From contig CAZQEN010000224.1 in NCBI GenBank assembly GCA_964591605.1, forward strand, positions 1 to 12,669: a stretch of DNA of 12,669 nucleotides. The letters run 5' to 3'. Below are positions 6,058 through 12,669 of this stretch, piece after piece. This DNA is from CAYLLT01 sp964591605. GTDB lineage: Bacteria; Planctomycetota; Phycisphaerae; UBA1845; PWPN01. Under the pieces are notes generated by a model. That model had not been told where the DNA came from, did not search any database, and worked only from the letters and a program-made list of their open reading frames with translations. Both the position numbers and the translations under genes were made by a program. Each line of letters begins with the position of its first letter. The first letter of the stretch is position 1.

Positions 6058-8069
6058 GCACCGCGGCGACCCAACCGGCCTGGGCTCCTGCCATCCCCGA
6101 CTTCGACGGCGCCCGCATCGACCGGTTTCCCCGGCTGTTCCTGTCCGCCCCGGAGATCGAGCGGGCCGCCCGCCGCATCCAGTCTGAGCCGTGGGCGGCC
6201 GCCGTCCTCGAGCGCCTCCGCCGGCAGGCCGACGAGGCGTTCACGCTCGACGCGCAGCCGCTCGATGAGAGCTGGTGGAACTCGGCTCAGTCCCGGCCAT
6301 GGGAAGAGACCTATCCCCTGGTCTTTCAGCACACGTTCCTCGCTCCCGCCCGATACGCCCGCACCGCCGCCGCCTGCGCCCTGGTCTGGACGCTGACCCG
6401 CGAAACGCGCTACGCCGACCGCGCCTGCGATCTCCTGCTCCTGCTGGCCCCCTGCAGCTTCTCCGCCGAGCATTACGACGTCGGCATGAACTACGCCGCC
6501 TGGGCCGCGGAACTGCTCCTGGTCTACGACCTGCTGGGCACGCGCCTGGCCCCCGCGGAACGCCGCCAGGTCGACGCCTTCATGACCCGCCTGGCCCGCG
6601 CCGTGCTCAGGAACGACGTCTACTGGATCACCAACAACATCGGCGGCGGGCTGAACAACCATCTCGCCTGGCACAAGATGATGCTCGGGCTGCTCGGCCT
6701 GTTCTACGACCGGCCCGAGCTCGTCCAGTTCTGTGTGGAGGGAACACGTGGCATGCTTCCGCTGCTCGGCGAGGGCCTGCTCGACCACGGCCTCTGGTGC
6801 GAAAGCAGCCTCAACTATCACTTCACCGCCATCGTGCCCATGATCCGTTTCGCCGACGCCCAGCGCCGCCTTGCCGGCCGGTCGGAGCTGCTCGCGGCGC
6901 AGGCGGTCAACGGCCGCACGCTCAAGCAGCCCTTCGACGCCATGTTCGACGTGCTCTTCCCCGACGGATCGATCCCCCCGGTCGGCGACGCTTACGCCCA
7001 CCGGGCCAGGCTCTTCAACCAGCCCATCTACGAGCATGCCTGGGCCGCCTGGGGCGATCCGCGCTACGCCTGGCTGCTGGGCCAGTGCCGGGAGCGCTCC
7101 CGGGAGGCCCTGTTCACCCCCGACCTCCCCGCGCAGGTGGAAGCGCCGACGGTCGCCTCGATCCTCCTGCCCGAGCACGGCTACGTCTTCCTGCGCGAGC
7201 AGCGCGGCGGCAGGTACTGGAACACGCCCGCCCGATGCGTCTTCCTCACCTACGATCGCGCCGGCGTGCATTCCAATGCGGATCGCCTCAGCCTCATGCT
7301 CTTCGGCGAAGGCAGGCTCCTCCTCGCTGACCGTGAGGCCCGCGCGAGCGTCCCGCACGCGTTCAGCAGCCAGGTCCAGCGCGAGCTCAACCGCGGCACG
7401 ATCTGCCACAACACCGTGATGATCGACGGCCAGGATCAGCGGGGCACCGCCCAGGTGCTGCGCCTCCTCGAATACCACGTCACCCCCGCCGAGCAGCGGG
7501 CCACGGTGTGCGACCCCGACGGCCTGCTCTACCCCGGCGTACGGCAGATGAGAACGGTGATCCTATGCCCTGAGTACGTGCTCGACGTGTTCCAGGTCGA
7601 CGGCGGCGACACACCGCACCAGATTGACTGGATCGCCCATCCTTTCGAGGAGTCGGCTACGCTCCCGACTGCGACGAACCCCGTCGCGAGCCGGGCGAAA
7701 CCCTTCCCGCTGCCCGACAGCCTCCCGTGGAAATGGCTGCGCACGCCCCGGACGACCGCCGTCTCCCCGCCGCTGACTCTGCAGTGGGAGTCCGCCGGGA
7801 CGAAGCTGCGGCTCGCCCTCCACAGCGAGCCGGACGCCTCGTTGATCCTCTGCGCGTTCCCGCTCACCGACGACCTGGCCGGCGAAACCCGCGAGGTCAT
7901 GATCCTCCGCCGCCAGGCGAAGCGCACGACCGTCGCCGCCGCCTGGACCAGCGGTCCGGACCCTCTGGAGGTACGGGTTCTCACCGAGTCGCTCCCCGAC
8001 CTGCGGTACCGCATCACCTGGAACGCCGGCTCGCGGCAGCATATCATCCCCCGTCTCTCCGGCGTCTGA
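6054..8069 (+). CDS. Heparinase II/III-like polysaccharide lyase family protein
   Basis: The product is 671 residues. The N-terminal half (about 30-390) is helical and resembles the alpha/alpha toroid of alginate-lyase/heparinase folds, with NNHLAWHK (201-208) and ESSLNYHFTA containing Tyr255 and His256. The C-terminal half carries the heparinase II/III beta-sandwich signature: HSNADRLSLMLFGEG from His406 and CHNTVMIDGQDQ around His452. Known members cleave uronic-acid glycans such as heparin, heparan sulfate or alginate by beta-elimination, using Tyr and His residues. Others with this fold sit in exopolysaccharide loci and lack a proven substrate. No signal peptide is visible (it starts MSTAATQPAWAPAIPDF), so it may act in the cytoplasm on imported oligosaccharides or be exported by another route. 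Its ATG overlaps the TGA of the hydrolase gene. Family assignment is strong; substrate unknown. Confidence 0.88.
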   Translation: MSTAATQPAWAPAIPDFDGARIDRFPRLFLSAPEIERAARRIQSEPWAAAVLERLRRQADEAFTLDAQPLDESWWNSAQSRPWEETYPLVFQHTFLAPARYARTAAACALVWTLTRETRYADRACDLLLLLAPCSFSAEHYDVGMNYAAWAAELLLVYDLLGTRLAPAERRQVDAFMTRLARAVLRNDVYWITNNIGGGLNNHLAWHKMMLGLLGLFYDRPELVQFCVEGTRGMLPLLGEGLLDHGLWCESSLNYHFTAIVPMIRFADAQRRLAGRSELLAAQAVNGRTLKQPFDAMFDVLFPDGSIPPVGDAYAHRARLFNQPIYEHAWAAWGDPRYAWLLGQCRERSREALFTPDLPAQVEAPTVASILLPEHGYVFLREQRGGRYWNTPARCVFLTYDRAGVHSNADRLSLMLFGEGRLLLADREARASVPHAFSSQVQRELNRGTICHNTVMIDGQDQRGTAQVLRLLEYHVTPAEQRATVCDPDGLLYPGVRQMRTVILCPEYVLDVFQVDGGDTPHQIDWIAHPFEESATLPTATNPVASRAKPFPLPDSLPWKWLRTPRTTAVSPPLTLQWESAGTKLRLALHSEPDASLILCAFPLTDDLAGETREVMILRRQAKRTTVAAAWTSGPDPLEVRVLTESLPDLRYRITWNAGSRQHIIPRLSGV

Positions 8070-8121
8070 GGGGACGCCTCGGAAACGGGGGAAATCACGA
8101 GGAAATCGGCCCGGACGCCGT

Positions 8122-8199
8122 TTTCGGCATGAGGGTTTCGCTCTGCAGGCGCCAGGCCGCTTTCGGTATGAGAGTTTCGTGCTGGGTGCGCTAGGCCCG
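8122..8199. repeat. Imperfect 39-bp direct repeat, two copies
   Basis: Copy 1 (8122-8160) starts TTTTCGGCATGAGGGTTTCG and copy 2 (8161-8199) starts CTTTCGGTATGAGAGTTTCG. Both end in a GCGCYAGGC-like stretch. They lie directly after the lyase gene and run into the first of the small hairpins. Two copies are too few to call an array. Confidence 0.65.
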
Positions 8200-8424
8200 G
8201 CATTCATGCCGGGTCACCGGGCGGCATCGAATTGCCAATGCCGGTTCACCGGCATTCTCGTCCTGGCTTGAGCCACCGGCGGCGCTAAAGCAGGAAGAGA
8301 AGCCCGCTGGAAGCGGGCTCGAGGCCGACGGGACGCCCCGAACCCGGCCTGAAGGCCGGGCCAAGCGCAGACAACCGAAACCGTGTCACCGAAAAGGGAG
8401 CCAGGCCCGGCATGCATGCTGGGT
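8196..8424. repeat. Five regularly spaced short hairpins between convergent genes
   Basis: Five palindromes have 7-8 bp GC-rich stems and mostly 4-base loops. Arms are 8197-8204 with 8207-8214; 8237-8244 with 8249-8256 (AATGCCGG/CCGGCATT, perfect); 8301-8307 with 8313-8319; 8343-8349 with 8354-8360 (CCCGGCC/GGCCGGG, perfect); and 8406-8412 with 8417-8423 (one G-T pair). Their centres are about 41, 63, 42 and 63 bases apart. They lie between the stops of the lyase and ABC genes and are not followed by T-runs. They may be REP-like elements or help stop both transcripts; this is inference. Confidence 0.8.
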
Positions 8425-8435
8425 TAAGGTTTTCT

Positions 8436-10409
8436 TTAGAGGTTCTGGAAGGTGTGATGTGCCGACTCGTGCGCGACCGGCGGGCTCCCCGGCGCGGTCG
8501 GCTGCGTCTGCAGCTCCACCATCTCCCGGTAGCGCGTGCTCCGCGCCATCAGCTCTTCATGCCGGCCCTGTTCGATGATCCGGCCGTCTTCGAGGACCAC
8601 GATCGCGTCCGCGTGCGTGATCGTGCTGAGCCGATGGGCGATCACGAAGCTCGTCCGACCGGCCATGAGCGTCTGCAGGCTCGCCTGGATGAGTCGTTCG
8701 CTCTGCGTGTCAAGGTTGCTGGTCGCCTCATCGAGGATCAGGATCTTCGGATCCGCCAGGATCGCCCGCGCGATGGTGATGCGCTGCCGCTGGCCGCCGC
8801 TCAGCTTGACCCCGCGCTCGCCGATGACCGTCCCGTAGCCGTCCGCGAGCTCCCGGATGAACTCGTCCGCGTTGGCCAGGCGGGCCGCTTCGACGATCTC
8901 CTCGTGCGTGGCATCGCGCCGTCCGTATCCGATGTTCTCGGCGATCGTCCCGTCGAACAGGAACGTGTCCTGCTCGACGATCCCCAGCAGCCGGCGGTAG
9001 CTGTCCACGTCGATGTCCCGCAGATCACGCCCATCGAGCTCGATGTGCCCCTCCACCGGGTCGTAGAACCGGGCGATCAGGTTGCACAGCGTGGTCTTGC
9101 CCGCGCCGCTCGGCCCCACGAACGCCACGCACTGGCCGGGCTGAACGTCAAGGTCGATCGCCTCGAGCACATCCCGCCCGGTGCCCGGATAGCGGAAGGT
9201 CACGCCCCGCAGCGTGATCCGACCGGCCACCTGTTCGCGCCGGACATGCGCCGCTCCGGGCGACGCGCGCATCTCCGCCGGCTCCGCGAGCAGGTCGAGC
9301 ACGCGGTCGAGCGCGGCGAGATTGTTCTGGAACGTCGTCGCGCTGTTGGCCAGCGTCTCGAGCGGCGAGAGCAGGGCGATCAGGTAGCTCATGAACATGA
9401 CCAGATCACCGACGGTGAGCGCCTGCTCGGGAGCGAGCAGGCCGGCCGCCACCAGTTCACGATCCGTGAGGATCCGCGTGCCGCCATACCAGAGCAGCAG
9501 GGCGGAAGCGGCCGGGATCAGGATCGACCAGGCGATGTCCACGCCGCGCATCCACCACCACGCGTGGATCTCCTGCCGGACCATGTAGTCGTTGTCACCC
9601 GTGAAGTGGGCCGTCTCACTGCGCTGACGCCCGAAGCTGCGCACCACCCGGATGCCCCCGAACGTCTCGGTCGCGTGAGCGTCGATCCGCTGGCGGCTCG
9701 CCCGGATGTCGCGGAAGAGCGGGCGGATGCGGCTGATCCACGTCCGGTGCGTCACGTACACGAGCGGAAGCAGCGCAAGCGAGCCCAGCAGGAGCCGCCA
9801 GTCGGTCCAGGCGAGGATGGCCAGGCTGCCCAGGAGCTGGATGATCGCCCGCCAGGGGTTGTAGATCAGCGAGAAGACCAGTTCCGCGATGCCACCGGCG
9901 TCTTCGCGCAGGAGGCTCGCGGCCCCGCCGGATCTCAGGGCATAGATGCGATGCAGCGGCAGCCGCACCGCGTGTTCGAACGTCCGTTTCCGCGCGTCGA
10001 TCTGGACCCGCTTCGTGATGCGCGTGGCGTGCCAGCGCCCCCACATGCTCAACGCGATGGAGACCGCCGTCAGCGCGACCATCGCCGCCGCGACGGTTCC
10101 CAGCAGCGTGCGCCGGCTGCCCGGCAACGGCATCCATGAGGGCAGACCCGTCCCGATCGGTTGATCCCCCAGGATGCTGTCGAAGACGATCTTGGGCGCG
10201 TACAGGGGCACGAGGGCGACCAGCGTCGAGACGGTCAACGTCCCCAGAGCCAGGATCATCACCGGCCGGTGGGGGCCCAGCAGACCCCAGAACGCCCGGA
10301 AGAGCTGCAGGAACGTGCGGCTGCGCCGCCTCTGGTTCAGTGGGCGGCTCTTCAACTCCCTGCGGTAGGCTCTGAATCGACTGCGGCTTGGCGGACGCTT
10401 CCCTGCCAT
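8436..10409 (-). CDS. ABC exporter half-transporter (MsbA/multidrug-type, fused membrane and ATPase domains)
   Basis: The product is 657 residues, slightly longer than MsbA because of a basic N-terminal tail (about 1-32, rich in Arg). Six likely membrane segments lie near 50-72, 101-123, 178-200, 203-220, 288-309 and 331-350. The nucleotide-binding domain has an A-loop Tyr407, Walker A GPSGAGKTT (432-440), a Q-loop in GIVEQDTFLF, the signature LSGGQRQR (536-543), Walker B ILILDEATSNLD with Asp560/Glu561, and His592 in the H-loop. All catalytic residues are present, so it should be an active homodimeric or heterodimeric exporter of lipids, drugs or peptides. No partner gene is adjacent. It shares the NRPS strand but is separated from it by oppositely oriented genes, so a role in peptide export is only a possibility. 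GGTGGG lies directly before the chosen ATG, giving little spacing, so the start is less certain than the rest. Confidence 0.95.
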   Translation of the reverse strand: MAGKRPPSRSRFRAYRRELKSRPLNQRRRSRTFLQLFRAFWGLLGPHRPVMILALGTLTVSTLVALVPLYAPKIVFDSILGDQPIGTGLPSWMPLPGSRRTLLGTVAAAMVALTAVSIALSMWGRWHATRITKRVQIDARKRTFEHAVRLPLHRIYALRSGGAASLLREDAGGIAELVFSLIYNPWRAIIQLLGSLAILAWTDWRLLLGSLALLPLVYVTHRTWISRIRPLFRDIRASRQRIDAHATETFGGIRVVRSFGRQRSETAHFTGDNDYMVRQEIHAWWWMRGVDIAWSILIPAASALLLWYGGTRILTDRELVAAGLLAPEQALTVGDLVMFMSYLIALLSPLETLANSATTFQNNLAALDRVLDLLAEPAEMRASPGAAHVRREQVAGRITLRGVTFRYPGTGRDVLEAIDLDVQPGQCVAFVGPSGAGKTTLCNLIARFYDPVEGHIELDGRDLRDIDVDSYRRLLGIVEQDTFLFDGTIAENIGYGRRDATHEEIVEAARLANADEFIRELADGYGTVIGERGVKLSGGQRQRITIARAILADPKILILDEATSNLDTQSERLIQASLQTLMAGRTSFVIAHRLSTITHADAIVVLEDGRIIEQGRHEELMARSTRYREMVELQTQPTAPGSPPVAHESAHHTFQNL

Positions 10410-10527
10410 CCCACCATCTTAACCGCTGCCCCGGCACATGGCCCCACGCTCCATACGCCGCCCTGCGGGCCCTGGCTTGCCTCGGGGCATGCCGTCTGCA
10501 CGTCATTTCATGGGCGCGAGTAGAGCC

Positions 10528-10533
10528 TATGAT
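10528..10533 (+). promoter_or_regulatory. Candidate -10 box (TATGAT) upstream of nuoA
   Basis: TATGATG at 10528-10534 matches five of six bases of the -10 consensus and lies about 140 bases before nuoA. It follows the same TATRATG pattern as the boxes near the NRPS, SDR and right-end genes. No convincing -35 was found. Confidence 0.35.
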
Positions 10534-10596
10534 GCGCTCTCGTCGGTGTTTACAGCAGGAGGGCGCTGCGCGACTTCAGACATCGTGAAAGGCTTC

Positions 10597-10625
10597 TTGA
10601 TGTTCCGCCGCTGGTGACATACACT
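10597..10625 (+). promoter_or_regulatory. Second candidate promoter upstream of nuoA (TTGATG, 17 bp, TACACT)
   Basis: TTGATG at 10597-10602 and TACACT at 10620-10625 are separated by exactly 17 bases, the optimal sigma-70 spacing; each matches four of six consensus bases. A transcript would start near 10632 and leave a leader of about 40 bases. The rest of the ABC-nuoA gap (10410-10672) shows no gene or clear repeat. Confidence 0.35.
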
Positions 10626-10672
10626 CCCCCGGACGCTCGCACGGGCTCGAGAGTGACTCGACGGAAACGCCA

Positions 10673-11086
10673 ATGCCGATACTCGCCACGCATCCTTACG
10701 CCCCGGTTCTGGTGCTGATCCTGGTGATCATGGCGATGGCCGCCCTGATTCTGGCCCTCTCGCATGTCGTCGGTCCCCGCCGTCGCGGACAGGTCAAGGA
10801 AAGCACCTATGAGTCGGGCATGCCCCTGTTCACCGATGCCCGCCGCCGCTTTCATGTGAAGTTCTACATCGTGGCGATGCTCTTCCTCCTGTTCGACGTG
10901 GAAATCGTGTTCCTCTGGCCCTGGGCGCCGCTGTTCCACCAGGCGTCGGTCTCGCCGGAGCGGAGCTTCGTCGCGGCGGCCGGTTTCGGCAAGACGTTTC
11001 TGCTCGTCGAAATGGTGGTGTTCCTGGCGATCCTGATGGTTGGCTACATTTATGCCTGGCGCAAGGGTGTGTTCCGGTGGAGCTGA
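10673..11086 (+). CDS. nuoA: NADH-quinone oxidoreductase subunit A
   Basis: The product is 137 residues with three membrane helices (about 10-32, 61-84 and 108-129). It contains the family-specific loop YESGMPLF followed by RFHVKFYIVAMLFLLFDVEIVFLWPWA, the most conserved stretch of NuoA/ND3 proteins. It is a membrane subunit of respiratory complex I, near the quinone site at the junction with the peripheral arm. The loop has Ser where many homologues have Cys (YECG); E. coli NuoA also has Ser here, so this is normal variation. The start is the first ATG with a weak purine-rich GGAA upstream. nuoB follows after four bases, as expected for an operon. Confidence 0.96.
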   Translation: MPILATHPYAPVLVLILVIMAMAALILALSHVVGPRRRGQVKESTYESGMPLFTDARRRFHVKFYIVAMLFLLFDVEIVFLWPWAPLFHQASVSPERSFVAAAGFGKTFLLVEMVVFLAILMVGYIYAWRKGVFRWS

Positions 11087-11090
11087 GTCG

Positions 11091-11744
11091 ATGGTGACCG
11101 CTGATCACGACATGCTGAGCCAGACCCCTGAAAAATACACGTACGCGCCGCATACGATGAGCAAGGACGATGTGCTCACGACGCGGCTCGATTCGCTCGT
11201 GAACTTTTTTCGCCGGTACGGCGTGAACTGGTGCCGCAAGAACTCGCTCTGGCCGCTGCCGTTCGCGACGGCCTGCTGCGGCATCGAAGTGATGGCCACC
11301 GGGGCGAGCCGATACGACATCGGGCGCTTCGGCGCCGAGGCCATGCGCTTCAGCCCGCGCCAGGCGGACCTGCTGATTGTGGCCGGCCGCGTCGGCATCA
11401 AAATGATGCCCGTGCTGCAGCGGATCTACATGCAGATGTGCGAGCCCAAGTGGGTCATCAGCATGGGCGCCTGCGCGTGCACCGGCGGCGTGTTCGACAC
11501 TTACGCCACCGTGCAGGGCGTCGATCAGTTCATGCCGGTCGATGTGTATGTGCCGGGGTGCCCGCCGCGTCCCGAAACGCTCATCGAGGGCGTGATGGCG
11601 ATTCAGCGCATGGTGGAGGCGGACGGCATCCGCACGAGTTCCGACCGGGGCAAGGGCTACCGCCTGGTGCTGGAGCCCACGTACACGATCGGCTCGCCCG
11701 TGGACGCTGCGGGACCGCGGAAAGGCAGCGAGGCCAAAGGCTAG
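11091..11744 (+). CDS. nuoB: NADH-quinone oxidoreductase subunit B (cluster N2 protein)
   Basis: The product is 217 residues. It holds the four ligands of iron-sulfur cluster N2, the last cluster before quinone: Cys62 and Cys63 in ATACCGIEV, Cys128 in SMGACAC and Cys157 in VPGCPPRPE. The stretches RFGAEAMRFSPRQADLL and EPKWVISMGAC are typical of the family. Extra cysteines occur at 48, 117 and 130; position 130 is Asn in E. coli (GACANSGG). The ATG at 11091 was chosen because GGTGGAG (11076-11082) lies 8 bases upstream; the ATG at 11112 is a less likely alternative. It sits in the peripheral arm of complex I at the membrane surface and is cotranscribed with nuoA. Confidence 0.97.
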   Translation: MVTADHDMLSQTPEKYTYAPHTMSKDDVLTTRLDSLVNFFRRYGVNWCRKNSLWPLPFATACCGIEVMATGASRYDIGRFGAEAMRFSPRQADLLIVAGRVGIKMMPVLQRIYMQMCEPKWVISMGACACTGGVFDTYATVQGVDQFMPVDVYVPGCPPRPETLIEGVMAIQRMVEADGIRTSSDRGKGYRLVLEPTYTIGSPVDAAGPRKGSEAKG

Positions 11745-11831
11745 TTGTTCGTACCTGGTCGCCCGGAGAGTTCACGACCAGGGACAGCTCACATTGAACG
11801 GCTGACAACGGAAGGACACACAACTCGTATC

Positions 11832-12371
11832 ATGGCCATTCGGGACGTCATCAATGCTCTGACCGCCCGCTTTCCGGATCTGGCGATCGATCCGAAGCCG
11901 CTGCTGTCCCGCGCCGACGGCAGCACGCCGGGCCAGATGTACATCAGCGTTCCACCCGTCCGCCTGCTGGAGGTCATGGGATTTCTCCGCGATCACGAGC
12001 AGACGCGGTTCGAGCAGCTCATCGACATCACCTGCGTGGACTATCTGGCCTTTCCCCGGCCGCCGGGCCACGATCGATTCGGCTTGACCTATTCGCTCCT
12101 GTCGCTCTCGCGGGAGCACCGGCTCTGGGTCAAGTGCTTCGTGAGCGACCCGGACCCGGAGGTCCCCAGTGTAACCTCCATATGGAAGGGCGCGGACTGG
12201 ATGGAGCGAGAGGTGTACGACATGTTCGGCATCCGCTTTTCCGGCCATCCGGACCTGCGCCGGATCCTCACCTGGGAGGGATTTCCTGCCTGGCCACTCC
12301 GAAAAGATTATCCCCTCCGCGGGCGCGGCGAACGGGAGAACTACCCGGTCATCACCCGCGAGAGTGCCTGA
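11832..12371 (+). CDS. nuoC: NADH-quinone oxidoreductase subunit C (30-kDa subunit)
   Basis: The product is 179 residues and carries the complex I 30-kDa signature, MEREVYDMFGIRFSGHPDLR from residue 124, followed by LRKDYPLRG near the C-terminus. It is a peripheral-arm subunit contacting NuoB and NuoD. It is a separate protein, not fused to NuoD as in E. coli. The frame is open back to the nuoB stop, but the 87 bases before this ATG encode unconserved sequence with no earlier ATG. GGAAGGA (11810-11816) is a strong ribosome site but lies 15 bases from the ATG, longer than usual. The start is therefore likely but not certain. No nuoD follows within the remaining 298 bases. Confidence 0.95.
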   Translation: MAIRDVINALTARFPDLAIDPKPLLSRADGSTPGQMYISVPPVRLLEVMGFLRDHEQTRFEQLIDITCVDYLAFPRPPGHDRFGLTYSLLSLSREHRLWVKCFVSDPDPEVPSVTSIWKGADWMEREVYDMFGIRFSGHPDLRRILTWEGFPAWPLRKDYPLRGRGERENYPVITRESA

Positions 12372-12495
12372 GTCACCGGCCCGGACCCGTCAGGTCGGAT
12401 CGAGATCCGTCGGCGAGCGATGTGCGTGGCGCCTCTGCCGCGACGCCCGCCCGCCGAGTGCTCGGAAATAGAGGGGCGTGTCTCGCGGGTGGCAT

Positions 12496-12551
12496 GGGCA
12501 GCGTACTCGCTGCCCGTGTGAGCCTCCCCGCGGGTCCCGGCGCGCCGGGAC
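12496..12551. repeat. Two perfect hairpins downstream of nuoC
   Basis: GGGCAGCG (12496-12503) and CGCTGCCC (12508-12515) form a perfect 8-bp stem with a TACT loop. GTCCCGGCGCGCCGGGAC (12534-12551) is a perfect 18-base palindrome. A smaller stem, CGGATC/GATCCG (12396-12409), lies nearer the nuoC stop. None is followed by a T-run, so they are not classical Rho-independent terminators. They may reduce transcription beyond nuoC or protect the 3' end of its message. The remaining 12372-12495 stretch shows no gene. Confidence 0.75.
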
Positions 12552-12645
12552 ATTCCTATCTGCGAATGCATGCCACCCCGCCGGTTCTGTCGCGGGCCCA
12601 GCGCGTTCGTATCTTCGTCTGGCTGCTGGGCGCACGTCCGGCGGG

Positions 12646-12654
12646 TGTTATGAT
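12646..12654 (+). promoter_or_regulatory. Candidate extended -10 promoter near the right edge
   Basis: TGTTATGAT at 12646-12654 fits an extended -10 element (TGn followed by TATGAT, five of six consensus bases). An ATG lies at 12665, too close to the box to be an ordinary start with a ribosome site. The gene it would serve, presumably just beyond the window, cannot be identified from here. Confidence 0.4.
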
Positions 12655-12669
12655 GGTCGATCCAATGAA

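Noticed and set aside
5649..7478. 609-codon open frame on the minus strand opposite the hydrolase and lyase genes
   Set aside because: Its product is a compositionally biased shadow with no recognisable domain, while the plus strand carries clear family motifs throughout.
8196..8424. Rho-independent terminators for the convergent genes
   Set aside because: None of the hairpins is followed by a T-run on the relevant strand; listed as repeats instead.
8412..10139. 575-codon open frame on the plus strand opposite the ABC transporter
   Set aside because: The opposite strand encodes every ABC motif in the correct order; long antisense frames are expected at this GC content.
10796..10840. NuoA loop Cys replaced by Ser as a novelty
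   Set aside because: E. coli NuoA has the same Ser, so it is ordinary variation.
12665..12669. ATG near the right edge as the start of nuoD
   Set aside because: Only one codon and two bases are visible, there is no ribosome site, and it lies 11 bases from the -10 box.

Overview
This is a GC-rich window, roughly two-thirds G+C by eye. It most likely comes from a member of the Planctomycetota. Two things point there: dispersed intergenic repeats of a type I associate with planctomycete genomes (the 50-bp unit containing GCCCGAAGCGCCAGCGAGGG, and GCCCGGCAT-type palindromes), and the mixture of isolated metabolic genes, a nonribosomal peptide synthetase and separate nuoA, nuoB and nuoC genes with unusually long intergenic gaps. 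The repeat-to-phylum link is from memory and was not searched.

Layout from left to right. (1) Positions 1-2424, minus strand: the first 808 residues of a nonribosomal peptide synthetase (carrier, condensation, then the N-terminal part of an adenylation domain), cut by the window edge. (2) 2425-3587: about 1.16 kb without a convincing gene. It holds the NRPS leader, a TATAAT box on each strand, a C-rich strand-asymmetric stretch, a degenerate 62-bp periodic repeat and a short AT-rich island. (3) 3588-4883, plus strand: a short-chain dehydrogenase and a membrane-anchored TlpA/ResA-type thioredoxin, 12 bp apart. (4) About 4902-5230: a 50-bp tandem repeat interrupted by a 100-N assembly gap, then an inverted repeat. 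(5) 5275-8069, plus strand: an alpha/beta-hydrolase-like protein and a heparinase II/III-like polysaccharide lyase, overlapping by ATGA. (6) 8122-8424: a 39-bp direct repeat and five small hairpins between convergent genes. (7) 8436-10409, minus strand: a complete MsbA-type ABC exporter half-transporter. (8) 10673-12371, plus strand: nuoA, nuoB and nuoC, encoding the start of respiratory complex I. (9) 12372-12669: hairpins and a possible new promoter instead of an immediate nuoD.

Functionally, the middle block could form a small uronic-acid polysaccharide module: the lyase-family protein would release unsaturated uronates, and the gluconate 5-dehydrogenase/KduD-like SDR could reduce the resulting keto-deoxy sugar. 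This is inference from family membership. The NRPS begins with a carrier domain that has no adenylation domain before it, so that carrier must be loaded by another protein. The nuo genes are housekeeping.

I found no RNA gene, insertion sequence, integrase, CRISPR array or replication origin. The least explained signals are the regularly spaced hairpins, the 50-bp repeat with its gap, and a recurring TATRATG box upstream of four apparent transcription units.
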